Origin: JBAOHV01 sp037045265
GTDB taxonomy: Bacteria; Actinomycetota; Acidimicrobiia; Acidimicrobiales; Microtrichaceae
DNA: 64,000 nucleotides
Assembly: GCA_037045265.1 (NCBI GenBank)
Contig: JBAOHV010000036.1
Location: 14,436-78,435, forward strand
Direction of reading: 5' to 3'
This document shows positions 1 through 9,658 of the stretch, in pieces; the first letter of the stretch is position 1, and each line of letters opens with the position of its first letter. The translations under genes and the position numbers were made by a program. The notes under the pieces are model-generated. The model searched no databases and was not told where the DNA came from. It was given only the letters and a program-made list of their open reading frames with translations.

Positions 1-1343
1 ATGGCTTCGGGTGACAGGTTCGGCGTGGCGGCCGTGTCGGCGTACCAGGCCTGACCATCGGCGGAGGTGGCGATCGTGTTGAACAGCGGGATCGCCTGGT
101 GCTCCTCGTGGGCCTTCTTGAGATCCTCCATGGATCCGGCCTGGTTCATGTCCAGGTACTGGTCGAGGAACTCGTCGTTGGTGATGTTCGCGTCGCGGTA
201 GGTGAGCGCGCTCTGCTCGGTCCATCCCATGCCCGGGAAGTCGAGCATCGGCCCGTACTCCGACCACCACAGCTTCCGGGTGACGGGCTCGGCGCCGGCC
301 ACCTCGACGGTCACGTCCTCGCTGGTCAGCGCCTTGTTAGCACCGTCCTTCACGTAGGAGGTCGGGTCACCCGGCGCCATCGTCAGCTTGTAGGCGGTGA
401 ACCGGTTGCCATCGGAGACGGTGTGGCTCCACGCGACGTCCTCGTTGAAGCCGATCCCGACCGCCGGGAGCCCGGTCAGCTGGGCGCCGTACACGTCGAG
501 CTCCCCGGGAACGCTCAGCTGCACCTCCCAGAATCGCAGACCGCCCTCCCACGGGAAGTGCGGGTTGGCCATCAGCATGCCGCCGCCGTTCTCGCTGCGT
601 TCGGCGCCGAAGGCCCACGCGTTGGACGCGACTGACGCGCCCGACTCCGACGAGGAGCTGGCACCCGACGGAACCTCCACCGCCGCCGGCGTCGCGCTCG
701 GCGCGGCGGCATCGGTCGCCCCTGGGGGCTGGATGTTGCCCATGTAGCGAGCGAGCTGGGCGCCGCTGGCGGTGAGCAGGATCGACTTGGCATAGGCGTA
801 TAGCTCGACCGGCGCGATCGGCCGGAGCCATTCGGCGCCGCTGCACCAGCCGCTGATGCCGTCTGCGCCCACCGCTTCGAGCTGGGCGTTCCAGCCTGCG
901 GTGAACGCTGTGATCAGCTCGACCACGTCGTCGTCAGCTTCTTCCCACTCCTGCGCGGCCAGCTCCTGCAGGCGTAGCGCCTTCCAGGCGAAATCGCTGT
1001 TGAGGTTCACGTCCGCCTCGCCCGCACCCAGGAACTTCGCCCGGGTCGAAGTGATCTTCAGGATCTGGTCACCCAGGGTGCAGGCATGGTCCTCACCGCT
1101 GGCCCAGCCCTGCCCGAACACTGCAGAAGGCATGTCTGTGGCGGTGATGTGCGGCACGCCGTCGGTGGTGCGGACGATCTCGGCACGGTAGGTCGTGTCG
1201 TCGGCGGCCACGACTTCGCTAGCCGTGGTCGTGGTCCCGTCGGCGGAGTCATTGCTGCACGAGGAGAGCACTACACCGACGAGAGACAGCGCTGCCAGGA
1301 CGAGAGTCCAATCTGCCACTGATACGACGAGTACCGGACACAC
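1..1343 (-). CDS. Penicillin-acylase family Ntn hydrolase, lipoprotein; 3' end outside window
   Basis: This is a predicted periplasmic or cell-surface amidase of the penicillin/acyl-homoserine-lactone/aculeacin acylase family, which cleaves N-acyl amides after autoproteolysis into two chains. The N-terminus has a hydrophobic signal ending in a lipobox (LSSC). The alpha-chain region runs to about residue 239. The predicted catalytic N-terminal Ser of the beta chain is near residue 240 (SNAWAFG), followed by the family signature NPHFPWEG and, further on, GFNEDVAWSHT. About 447 residues are visible, and the rest of the beta chain lies beyond position 1. I chose GTG at 1343 because an AAGGGG ribosome site lies 9 nt upstream; GTG at 1319 is the alternative. 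The substrate cannot be told from the sequence. Confidence 0.85.
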   Translation of the reverse strand, partial: MCPVLVVSVADWTLVLAALSLVGVVLSSCSNDSADGTTTTASEVVAADDTTYRAEIVRTTDGVPHITATDMPSAVFGQGWASGEDHACTLGDQILKITSTRAKFLGAGEADVNLNSDFAWKALRLQELAAQEWEEADDDVVELITAFTAGWNAQLEAVGADGISGWCSGAEWLRPIAPVELYAYAKSILLTASGAQLARYMGNIQPPGATDAAAPSATPAAVEVPSGASSSSESGASVASNAWAFGAERSENGGGMLMANPHFPWEGGLRFWEVQLSVPGELDVYGAQLTGLPAVGIGFNEDVAWSHTVSDGNRFTAYKLTMAPGDPTSYVKDGANKALTSEDVTVEVAGAEPVTRKLWWSEYGPMLDFPGMGWTEQSALTYRDANITNDEFLDQYLDMNQAGSMEDLKKAHEEHQAIPLFNTIATSADGQAWYADTAATPNLSPEA

Positions 1344-1544
1344 CCATTCTGGCCCCTTTCGATGCGGCAGGTCTCCGCCCCCGGGAGACGCACGCCCCTG
1401 CAACGTAGTACGTGGACATCGGGCCGGTCACCGCACCGCCCTCGCCGGGCAGAACTTCCCGAGTGACAGCTGACCGAACTTCTGTCAGAGTGCGACGGCT
1501 CACGCCCGTTTCCCCGAACGGGCCTCGTCGTCATGGAGGAAACC

Positions 1545-2186
1545 ATGGTCATACGTCGCGTCGCTGCGGCTTGTCTCGTCGGTCTCGGTCTGGTGGCCGT
1601 CGCCTGCTCGCCCAACCCGAGCACCCCGTCGAACGTGTCTCCGCTAGCGGTGATCACACCCATCGCCGACACGAACGTCGCGGTCGGTGAGGAAGTCACG
1701 TTCGACGCTGCGAACTCGGGTGATCCCGACGGCAGCATCGTCGCCTGGAACTGGGACTTCGCCGACTTCACCACTGGCTCCGGCGTGAACGTCGTGAAGT
1801 CGTTCGCCTCGTCCGGGAGCTTCGAGGTCAAGCTCACCGTGACAGACAACAAGGGTGCAACGGCCTCTTCCACCGTCGCCATCACCGTGTACGGCCCGCC
1901 TGCAACCCCGACGGGACTCACCAAGGTGGGCTCCGGATTGGCCAACTTCGTCACCTTCGGTGACTTCTCCTGGAACCCGGTCCCCGGCGCCGAGAAGTAC
2001 GAGGTCCTGATGGACGGCCAGGTCGGCTGCGTGACGGACCACAGCGGCCAGTTCGATGCACCGGCCACGACCGGACGAGTGCGGGAGATCGGCCTCTGCC
2101 TGGGTTCGCAGTACGACATCCAGATCCGCGCCTACGCCAACGGGCTGTGGAGCCCCTGGTCCCCCGCCGTGCGAATCTGGCTCTGA
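1545..2186 (+). CDS. PKD and fibronectin-III-like domain lipoprotein
   Basis: A 213-residue secreted lipoprotein of unknown role. The signal peptide ends at a lipobox with the lipidated Cys near residue 21 (VAVAC). Residues of about 30-115 form a PKD domain; WNWDFADF corresponds to the usual WDFGDG core. A fibronectin type III-like domain follows from about residue 118 to the end (PATPTGL at its start, WSPWSPAV at its end). Such beta-sandwich domains usually mediate adhesion or carbohydrate contact, but nothing catalytic is visible. The ATG at 1545 is preferred over the one at 1533 because GGAGGA lies just upstream. It stands alone and is followed by a strong hairpin. Confidence 0.8.
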   Translation: MVIRRVAAACLVGLGLVAVACSPNPSTPSNVSPLAVITPIADTNVAVGEEVTFDAANSGDPDGSIVAWNWDFADFTTGSGVNVVKSFASSGSFEVKLTVTDNKGATASSTVAITVYGPPATPTGLTKVGSGLANFVTFGDFSWNPVPGAEKYEVLMDGQVGCVTDHSGQFDAPATTGRVREIGLCLGSQYDIQIRAYANGLWSPWSPAVRIWL

Positions 2187-2226
2187 GCGTCGACCGGCAG
2201 GCACCCGCCAGCCGGTGAGGACCAAC

Positions 2227-2256
2227 GAGATGCCCGCCCCCTGGGGCGGGCATCTC
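2227..2256 (+). terminator. Strong hairpin, probable terminator of the PKD lipoprotein gene
   Basis: A perfect 14-bp GC-rich inverted repeat (2227-2240 with 2243-2256) has only two unpaired bases between the arms. It lies 40 nt after the stop codon. There is no T-tract, so it would be an actinobacterial I-shaped terminator. Confidence 0.7.
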
Positions 2257-2362
2257 CGCGTTCAGTGACGCCATGGCAGGTGCACCAACCACGCGCGAAC
2301 CCGCACCAACCGTTGGGAAAAACACGACGGTTTGGCAAGGTCGGTCCGGGAGTACCCCGCCC

Positions 2363-2368
2363 TACACT
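2363..2368 (+). promoter_or_regulatory. -10 box TACACT, near-leaderless promoter
   Basis: TACACT fits the TANNNT -10 pattern and ends 8 nt before the ATG at 2377. The transcript would start one or two bases ahead of the start codon. No ribosome site precedes that ATG, which agrees with leaderless translation. No clear -35 is seen. Confidence 0.5.
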
Positions 2369-2376
2369 CCGGGACC

Positions 2377-3102
2377 ATGCCGGTCTTCAGCCGTGGTGAT
2401 GTCCAGATCCACTATGACCCGGAGGGCCTGGACGACGGCTTCCCGATCCTGCTCCTCGCGCCGGGTGGCATGCGGTCCTGCAACGATCGCTGGGACACCG
2501 TGCCGTGGAACCCTCGCCGAGCGCTCGCCGCCGACTACCGCCTGATCGGGATGGACCAGCGCAACGCCGGCCGCTCCAGCGCCCCCATCTCGGCGACCGA
2601 CGGCTGGGCCACCTATACCCACGACCAGCTCGCGCTCCTGGACCACCTGGGCATCGAGCGCTGCCACCTGGTCGGGATGTGCATCGGCGGTCCGTTCGCG
2701 CTGGCGCTCCTGGCTGCGGCTCCAGAGCGCTTCACGGCCGCTGTGCTGCTGCAGCCCGCCGGGATCGACGGGAACCGTGCCGCGTTCGACGAGGTGTACG
2801 ACGGCTGGCAGCGCGAGCTCTCGCCGTCGCGTCCCGAGGTCGACGGGCGTGCCTGGTCCGAGTTCAAACACAACATGTGGGGCGGGGAGTTCGTCCTGGC
2901 TGTCGACCGCGACCAGGTTCGCAACATCACCGCTCCGGTTCTGGTCGCCTTCGGCGGCGACGAGTGGCACCCCAGGTCGATCTCACTCGAGGTCTCCGAG
3001 CTGGCACCCGACTGCACCGTCCTGGATCGATGGAAGGACGATGCCTCACTTCCCGCGGCGGACGCCACGATCAGGGCCTTCCTCGCCAGACACCGGCCGT
3101 GA
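2377..3102 (+). CDS. Alpha/beta-fold hydrolase with a Cys nucleophile
   Basis: A 241-residue soluble alpha/beta hydrolase. An oxyanion-type loop (LLLAPGG) lies near residue 27 and a DQRNAGRS strand-turn near residue 60. The nucleophile elbow is GMCIGG, so the usual Ser is replaced by Cys102, as in dienelactone-hydrolase-like members. The acid residue is probably the Asp in GGDEWHP, and the catalytic His is not certain. The upstream in-frame start at 2332 is rejected because a -10 box sits 8 nt before ATG 2377. The substrate is unknown. It is convergent with the flavoprotein gene downstream. Confidence 0.75.
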   Translation: MPVFSRGDVQIHYDPEGLDDGFPILLLAPGGMRSCNDRWDTVPWNPRRALAADYRLIGMDQRNAGRSSAPISATDGWATYTHDQLALLDHLGIERCHLVGMCIGGPFALALLAAAPERFTAAVLLQPAGIDGNRAAFDEVYDGWQRELSPSRPEVDGRAWSEFKHNMWGGEFVLAVDRDQVRNITAPVLVAFGGDEWHPRSISLEVSELAPDCTVLDRWKDDASLPAADATIRAFLARHRP

Positions 3103-3132
3103 GCCGACCTGGCCGACGCTGAGCGCTCCGGC

Positions 3133-4885
3133 CTACCAGTACTCCTCGTAGTGGACGTTGCCGCGCTCCTTGCGGTGATCCAACGTGAAGCCCCGCTCCG
3201 CGAGCAGCTGCACCACACCCACCGTCTCGGGGTAGATGACCTCGCCGCCGTCACCCTCCTCCGGCAGCCCGATCATCGACGGGTTGCCGCACAGGAACAC
3301 GTGGGTGTTGGAGGGGTCGAGCTCCACGCCGTACTCGGCACCGAACACGTCGTCACGGATCAGGTCCTGGAGGTAGCGCTTGGGGATGTCCGCCTCACGC
3401 GTCGGCTGGGGAAAGTAGTGGTAGTTCCCGTAGCGCTTCTCGAGCTGTCGGTGCTTGTCCAGGTAGCCCAGGTCAGCCCACTCACGCACCGACACCGCCG
3501 ACACGATCGGACCGTGGTGTCCTTTGCGCAACAGCTCGGTGACCATGGCGTTCTGCGGCGCCTCGCCCGTCCCGGTGGACAGGAAGATCACGGTGTCCGC
3601 GGGGTCTATGACCGGTGCGAGCGTGTAGCGCCCGGCAACCTTGGGCCCCAGGTAGATGCGGTCGCCAGGCTTCTTGAGCGCCAGGCGCGGGGTCAGGCCC
3701 GGGACGTTGTCCGGGGTCGGCGGCACCAGCACTATGTAGAACTCGAGCTCGCCTGCTCCCCCTTCGTCGGCCAGATAGCCGTGCTCGTCGAAGATGCGAT
3801 GACTGATCGAGTACGACCGCCGAACGAGCTTGTCCCAGCGCTCGTCGATGTTGGACTCCATCGCGTCGTCGACGCGGTCCTCCCAGTACCCCAACCCAAG
3901 CGACGCGTACTGGCCCGGAAGGTGCGACACAGAACCGTGGTCCGGTTTCACACGCAGCACCCACAGGTCCGAGTGAGTGGGTTCGAAGTGGGTGATCGTG
4001 GCGTTGTAGTGCTCGTCACGCAGCTCGTCGATCACACCGGGAACACCGTGGCGGCTCCATGCCGAAGGTTCCGGAGCGGGGATTGCGGCCGTGGGGAACA
4101 CGGCGGAGACCAGCTCACGGCCGATCGAGGCACCCGTGGCGCTGGGAACCCCCTCCGGGGTCTCGGAGTCGCTGCCCAGGAACCAGATCCTGGCGGTGCC
4201 CAGCGCTGCCTCGGTCGCCCCGACGAGGGAGGGGGCGACAGTGCGGCGACCGGAGGAGAACACGACGTGGTCGAACTGGAGGTCGGGTGTGCGGCGATCG
4301 TTGAAGTACGCCATCGGGTAGCCGTCGACGTCTCCGACCTGGTGGGGCTTGGACGAGTAGAGCAGCGTCGCTGCGGCGCTCGCGCTCAAGATCGCTGAGC
4401 AGCCGCGCCCCGACGGGTGACAGACGTCGGGGGTTCATGCCTCCTGCTGCCAGGACCACACCGGCGCCCAGGTCCGCCAGCTGCACCGTCAGCTCGACCG
4501 CATGATCCGTGTACCCGACGACCAGGACGTCGACGTCGTTCGCGGGGGTCGGGATCTCGTCCAGGTGGACCCGGTCGCTGGTCTGGGTCGGTACCGGCGG
4601 CGTCCACCCGTCCACGGCGTCACGTAGCGCAACGAGCACTGCTCGACCACGGAGGGTCTGACGCTTGGTGGTGACGACCAGGTCTTCGCCGTCAAGGTCG
4701 ACCGACGTGACCGTCTCGCCGTAGGACACCTCGAGTCCGTATTCGCCCGCCACTCCAGGCAACGCCAGCGTGCTGCCCTCTTCGAGGACGGTGACCCGCT
4801 CGAGGCCGCTCTCTCGTGCGAACACTGCGGCGGACAGACCACCGGCGTTGCCACCGATGACGATGAGGTCGTTCGATTCGGGCAT
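3133..4885 (-). CDS. Thioredoxin-reductase-like flavoprotein fused to ferredoxin-NADP+ reductase (one frame break)
   Basis: Read whole, this is a protein of about 583 residues. The N-terminal part (about 1-260) is a two-dinucleotide-domain flavoprotein: FAD motif VIGGNAGGLSAA near residue 10 and NAD(P) motif VLVVGYTDHA near residue 120. No CxxC redox pair is seen. The C-terminal part is a bacterial ferredoxin-NADP+ reductase: RRSYSIS flavin motif, GTGEAPQ, FLCGNPSMIG and an aromatic terminus (HYEEYW). Together it would move electrons between NAD(P)H and ferredoxin or another carrier. The two halves are in different frames. One extra base near 4376-4388 (in the GCGAGCGCC region of the coding strand) breaks an otherwise seamless NAD-domain alignment. 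Start ATG 4885 has a -10 box 6 nt upstream, so it is leaderless. The fusion itself is the unusual point. Confidence 0.8.
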
Positions 4886-4891
4886 CGGGGA

Positions 4892-4897
4892 AAGCTA
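4892..4897 (-). promoter_or_regulatory. -10 box TAGCTT, leaderless promoter of the flavoprotein/FNR gene
   Basis: On the minus strand TAGCTT ends 6 nt before ATG 4885, which places the transcription start on the start codon itself. No Shine-Dalgarno sequence is present. Confidence 0.5.
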
Positions 4898-5015
4898 ACG
4901 GTCCGTGGCCCGCCTGCTCCAACCGCCGGGCACGGCTGAGATTGCAGTGGTAGACCCGTCGAGGTTCACTGCGATGGGCAGGGATGTGGGCTGGGAGAAC
5001 GACTGGAGGTGCATC

Positions 5016-5630
5016 GTGGCCAAGAAGGTTCTGGTGCGCGCTGCGGCGGTGCTGATCGTGCTCGGCCCGGTCGCGATCGTCGGAGGCTGCACCGACAGCT
5101 CCGACGACGGGCAACCGGGTGCTGCGGCCTCCGGCTCGTCCGCCACGGATGATTCCGATGCTTCGACGCCGGTCCCAGCGGCGGTGTCGACGACCGTCGA
5201 CGACCTCGTTGCTGCCGGCCGAGCTGCACGGGCTCTGATCCCAGGCTCCATCGTGGTCGACCTGGACCACGAGCTCCCCGGCGACTACTGGGAGGTGGAG
5301 CTGCTCGACCCCGACGGTTCAGTTCAGGAGGCGAAGGTGAGCGCCGACGGATCGCGGGTGATCGAGGGGCCGACACCGCAGGCCGACAGCGATGCTGACG
5401 TGTCGCAACTGCGAGGGCTGCTGGCGAAGGCAACGGTCGACTTCGAAGCTGCCGCCCGTACCATCGAGTCGCGCTACCCCGACAGCATCATCACCGAGCT
5501 CGGTCTCGACGACTCCGGAGACCGGGTCGTCTGGGAGGCTGACGTGGTGGACGCCGACGGCACGAGCCACGAGATGGCGGTAGATGCGAGGACCGGGGAG
5601 ATCCTCAGCGACGGAGTACACGGCCGCTGA
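5016..5630 (+). CDS. PepSY-domain lipoprotein
   Basis: A 204-residue exported lipoprotein. The signal peptide runs to a lipobox-like IVGGC with Cys25. A low-complexity Ser/Ala/Asp linker follows, then two PepSY-like modules of about 65 residues each (EVELLDPDGSVQEAKVS and EADVVDADGTSHEMAVD are equivalent segments). PepSY modules are often protease-inhibitory or signal-binding. GTG 5016 is the start because GACTGGAGGT lies 6-10 nt upstream; the longer reading from 4905 has no ribosome site and buries the signal peptide. It is divergent from the flavoprotein gene. Its partner protease is not visible here. Confidence 0.75.
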   Translation: MAKKVLVRAAAVLIVLGPVAIVGGCTDSSDDGQPGAAASGSSATDDSDASTPVPAAVSTTVDDLVAAGRAARALIPGSIVVDLDHELPGDYWEVELLDPDGSVQEAKVSADGSRVIEGPTPQADSDADVSQLRGLLAKATVDFEAAARTIESRYPDSIITELGLDDSGDRVVWEADVVDADGTSHEMAVDARTGEILSDGVHGR

Positions 5631-5666
5631 ACCGGCCTGACACTGAACCGGCCTGACGCTGAACCG
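5627..5666. repeat. 16-bp tandem repeat, 2.5 copies
   Basis: The unit CTGAACCGGCCTGACR occurs at 5627-5642 and 5643-5658, with a half copy at 5659-5666. It overlaps the stop codon of the PepSY gene and fills the short gap before the 3' end of gadB. Confidence 0.75.
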
Positions 5667-5671
5667 TGTTG

Positions 5672-7085
5672 TCAGTGACGGAAGTGCGAACCTGTCTCCT
5701 GCGCACGAGGCATCGGTGCATCCAGACCGTCGAGGAACTCGATCTCGGTCTCGATGTCGGTGAGCAGCGACGTCGCCAGATCGCGGCTCAGGCCCAGGCG
5801 CACGACGATGCGCTGCAGCGTCATGTCACCCAGGTCGTCGGCCATCGGATAGGCGGGCACCAACCAGCCCTTCATCCGTAGCCGGTCAGCCAGGTCGTAC
5901 AGGGTCCACTTGTCGGTGTAGCCCTGACGCAGACGCCACGCGAACACAGGGATGGTCGACCCGTCGCTGACCAGCTCGAACGGAGCCATCGCGCCGATCC
6001 GACGCGACAGGTACATGGCCACGTCGATGGATCCCTGCTGCACCCTGCGGTAGCCCTCTCGTCCGAGGCGGAGGAAGTTGTAGTACTGCAGGAGCACCTG
6101 GGCTCCGGGTCGCGAGAAGTTGAGCGCGAGGGTCGGCATGTTTCCACCGAGGTAGCTGGCGTAGAACACCATGCTCTCGGGGAGCGCCTCGGTGTCCCGC
6201 CAGACGATCCAACCGAGTCCCGGATAGACCAGCCCGTACTTGTGGCCAGAGGTGTTGATCGATACGACCCGGTCGACGCGGAAGTCCCACTCCAGGTCCG
6301 GCTGACAGAACGGGGCGACCATCGCGCCCGATGCACCGTCGACATGGATCTTCACATCGAGCCCGGTGTTCTCCTGGAGCTCGTCCAGCGCCTCGGCGAT
6401 CTCGCGCGACCGGCTCGTAGAGGCCGTTGTAGGTGACCCCCATGATGGCGACCACGCCGATCGTGTTCTCGTCGACGTACTTCTCGATCTCGTGGCCGTC
6501 GAAGACCATGTGCTCCTCGGTGCACGGCACCCAGCGCGGCTCGACCTCGAAGTAGTTGAGGAACTTCTCCCAGCAGACCTGCACCGCGGACGACAGCACC
6601 AGGTTGGGCTTGTCGGCGGGCTTGCCCTCGGCCTCACGACGGTGCTGCCAGTGCCGCTTGAGGGCGAGCCCTCCGAGCATGCACGCCTCGGAAGAGCCGA
6701 TGGTCGAGGTTCCGATCGCGTTGTCGATGTCAGGGCAGTTCCACAGATCGGCGATGATCCGCCAGCAGCGGTCCTCGATCGCTGCGGTCTGCGGGTACTC
6801 GTCCTTGTCGATCATGTTCTTGTCGTACGTCTCGGAGTAGAGGCGTCTCGCCTCGTCGTCCATCCACGTCGTCACGAACGTCGCCAGGTTCAGCCGTGCG
6901 TTGCCGTCGAGCATCGCCTCGTCGTGCACGATCTGGTAGGCGGTCTCGGGCAGCCGGGCTCCGTCAGGGATCGTGAACTTCGGAAGGACCGAATCCTCCC
7001 CCGGTCGGAGGAAAACTGTGTCGAGCGAGATCGTCTCCTCGACGTTGGTGTCCTGGCGGGCAGCGGAGTGTTTCGGCTTCGACAT
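5672..7085 (-). CDS. gadB: Glutamate decarboxylase (one frame break)
   Basis: A PLP-dependent enzyme converting glutamate to GABA and CO2, consuming a proton (acid resistance and GABA metabolism). The restored product is about 470 residues, as in E. coli GadB. Conserved blocks include IGSSEACMLGGLA, VDGASGAM and SGHKYGLVYPG with the PLP-binding Lys near residue 280. LGGNMPTLALNFSRP follows, and the C-terminus GSHFRH corresponds to the usual NSFKHT tail. The frame changes near 6402-6409; dropping one base of GCGCG gives an unbroken EPVAEIAEALDE. Start ATG 7085 has GAAGG 7 nt upstream, and the TTG two codons earlier is less likely. No GABA antiporter gene is adjacent. Confidence 0.9.
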
Positions 7086-7209
7086 CGTCAAACCTTCGAT
7101 CTAGGGACCCGACCGCGGCCCGAGCCACGGACCGAAGTGATCAGTCGTGCACGATAACCCCCACGCGTCTGCAGTGCGCTCCGTGCCACCCTGTTCGAAG
7201 GGGGCGACC

Positions 7210-8716
7210 TCAGCTGTACTCGAGCACCTCGTCGACGACATCGCTGCGGTGCAGGGCCCGGTAGTCCTTGATGTAGCTCTGGTAGTTACGCCAGGGGTAG
7301 CTACGTCCCTGACGCGGGAGGCGATCGTCGGCCCTGGTGATGTAACCGGAGCTCAACCCCATGAGGTTGCCGTCGGCTGTCTCGCCACCGCGGTTCACCG
7401 CGGTGACCCGCTCGGATCCTGTGAGGCGCATGTGGTTGAGCACCCTCGCCATGAAGCCGCATGTCAGGTCTGACTTGAGCGTCCACGAGGCGTTCGCGTA
7501 GCCGATGACCATCGCCATGTTCGGAACTCCGTCGAGCATCGACCCCTTGTAGGTGAGCTTGGTGGCCGGATCGACCTTGTCGCCGTCGACGAACAGCTCG
7601 GTTCCACCACCGATCTGCACGTCGAGGCCGGTGGCGGCGATGATCACGTCCGCTTCCAGCAACTCTCCTGAACGGAGCTGGATGCCCGTCGGGGTGAACG
7701 CCTCGATGTGGTCGGTCTTGATCTCGACCGTGCCCTTGCGGATGGCCTTGAACAGGTCGCCGTCGGTCACCACGCACAGGCGTTGGTCCCACGGGTCGTA
7801 GTTCGGGGTGAAGTGGAGGTCGATGTCGAAGTCGGCGGGCAGCTGCTGTTCGAGTTGCTTGCGTAGCACCCGCTTCATCAGGCCTGGCGCATTGCGACTG
7901 ATCTTGTACATGCCGAGCGTCGCCAGGACGTACTGCCAGCGCAGCACGTCACCGCGGAACCGCGCCGGCAGGGTCCGGCTTAGGACCTTGGTGGGCGGGT
8001 TCGTGGTGGGAAGCGAGACCATGTAGGTCGGTGAGCGCTGCAGCATCGTCACGTGTCGGGCTGACCCTGGCCAGCTCCGGGACCAGGGTGACCGCGGTCG
8101 CGCCGGAGCCGATCACCACGATTCGCTTGTCGGTGAGGTCGGCGTCCTCGGGCCAGGACTGGGGGTGGATCAGCTGGCCCTGGTACTCGTCCATGCCCTC
8201 CCAATCGGGCAGGTAGCCGCGGTCGTAGCGGTAGTAGCCGGTGCACGAGAGGATGAACCCGGCGGTCACCTCGAGGGTCTCGACCGCCTTGCCGTCGTCG
8301 CCGATCCGTTCCGCAGTGACGGTCCAGCGGTTGTCCTCGCTCGACCACTCGGCGCGCACGATGCGGTGCCGGAAGCGGATCTTCGAATAGCTGTCGTCCT
8401 CACGGGCGGTGTCCTCGATGTACTGACGGATCTCCTCGCCGCGACCGATCGTCCGCTCGATCGGCCAGGGGCGCCACGGGTAGCTGAAGGTGAACATGTC
8501 CGAATCGGAGCGGATGCCCGGGTAGCGGAACAGGTCCCAGGTGCCACCGATGCGAGCGCGGCCTTCGAACACGGCGTAGCGGGCCCAAGGACAGGTGGTC
8601 TCGAGGTGGTGGGCGGCGTTGATGCCCGACAGCCCGGCGCCGACGACCAGCACGTCGAGGTGTTCGTGTTCCACCGCTGCGGGACGGTCCATCTCGGTTG
8701 TGGCTGTGTCGGTCAC
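7210..8716 (-). CDS. Flavin-containing (Baeyer-Villiger type) monooxygenase (one frame break)
   Basis: An NAD(P)H- and FAD-dependent class B monooxygenase of about 501 residues, expected to oxygenate ketones or other hydrophobic substrates. It shows the FAD motif VVGAGLSGI, the GTWDLFRYPG region, the second Rossmann motif VIGSGATAV, and the late ATGLDVQIGG segment. One extra base near 8052-8060 separates the first 220 residues from the rest; restoring it gives the family sequence HVTMLQRSPTY. GTG 8716 overlaps the stop of the upstream hydrolase gene (GTGA), so the two are translationally coupled. An adjacent TetR gene suggests control by a substrate-type ligand. Confidence 0.85.
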
Positions 8717-9631
8717 TTGCTGCTCCGATCGGTCGGTTCTCCGCTGGTCCTGGCTGGGCCTGCGATGTCGGCGAGCGCGATCCGCCAGTGCTCGATCAGC
8801 GCGTCGGTGTTCGTGTCGTCCGGGTGGAAGCCTGGCCTGAGGTACTTCAGCGCTTCCCATAGGAACCCGAAGCTGACGAGGCGCTGGCGCACCAGGTTGT
8901 GGCGGAACCGACGGCGGTGCTCCGGGGTGATCTTGTGGCGGTCCTCGAAGACCGACCGACCCCACTCGACGCCCACGTAGCCGGCGAGTGCGGTCGACGT
9001 GACAGCGAAACCTGCGGCGCGAACGGGGTAGCGCCCACCGGAGGCGACCATCACATCGAAGGCGACGTTCTTGTGCTCCAGCTCCTCGAGCGCATGCCAG
9101 CAGATGAGCGGCTCGACGGCCTCCTGGCCGAAGAGGATCTTGCGGGTGGGCTCGTGGTCGAGAGCGGTCTCGGCGAGCAGACCGGTGTAGTGCTCGGCTG
9201 CGGCTGTGGCTGCGATCGCCAGGCGCCTCGGCTTCATCTTCAGCACCACGATCACAGATGCGGCCGATCATCCTGTCGGCGCGCACGGTGTTGTAGCCGA
9301 GCTCGGCCAAGCGGGCGTTGAGTGTCCGGTGCTCTCGGCTGTGCATGGCCTCCTGACCCGTGAATCCCTTGACCTGTGCCTTGAGGGTCGGGTCGTCGGC
9401 AACTGCGTCGCGGTGGCGGCGGACCGAGGCGACGAAGAAGTCCTCGCCGTTCGGGAAGACCGCGGACAGCGTCGCCAGGAGGTGACTGAAGATCGGGTCG
9501 CCCTCGACGATCCAGTCGGTGTCGACGACATCGGGCGCGGTGCGCAGGTGTCGTACGGGGATGTCGCGTTGGGCCGACGGGCGTGCTTCGGCAACTGCCG
9601 AGCTCTCGGGTGCGCTTTCGATCATCGTCAT
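8713..9631 (-). CDS. Metal-dependent hydrolase family protein (PF10118-like) (one frame break)
   Basis: The restored product is about 305 residues. It has the His/Glu-rich helical pattern of the 'metal-dependent hydrolase' family that often sits beside Baeyer-Villiger monooxygenases: GQEAMHSREH early, and later ICWHALEELEHKNVAFD. The reaction of the family is not established. The frame shifts near 9251-9260 (coding strand GCATCTGTGATC), with one extra base restoring RMIGRI followed by VIVVLKMKPRR. ATG 9631 has an AGGAGG ribosome site, and the stop overlaps the start of the monooxygenase. A reading that fuses this N-terminus to the monooxygenase is an artefact of the frame break. Confidence 0.75.
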
Positions 9632-9658
9632 GTGATGGTCCTCCTGTGACCGTTGTGG

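Noticed and set aside
3151..4398. Long open frame on the plus strand opposite the FAD/FNR gene
   Set aside because: It is the antisense of a well-conserved FNR domain; the translation has no recognisable motif and arises from GC-rich codon bias.
7949..9631. Apparent 560-residue fusion of the metal hydrolase and the monooxygenase
   Set aside because: The frame switches between the two genes only because of the extra base near 9255. The restored genes overlap by GTGA and are separate.
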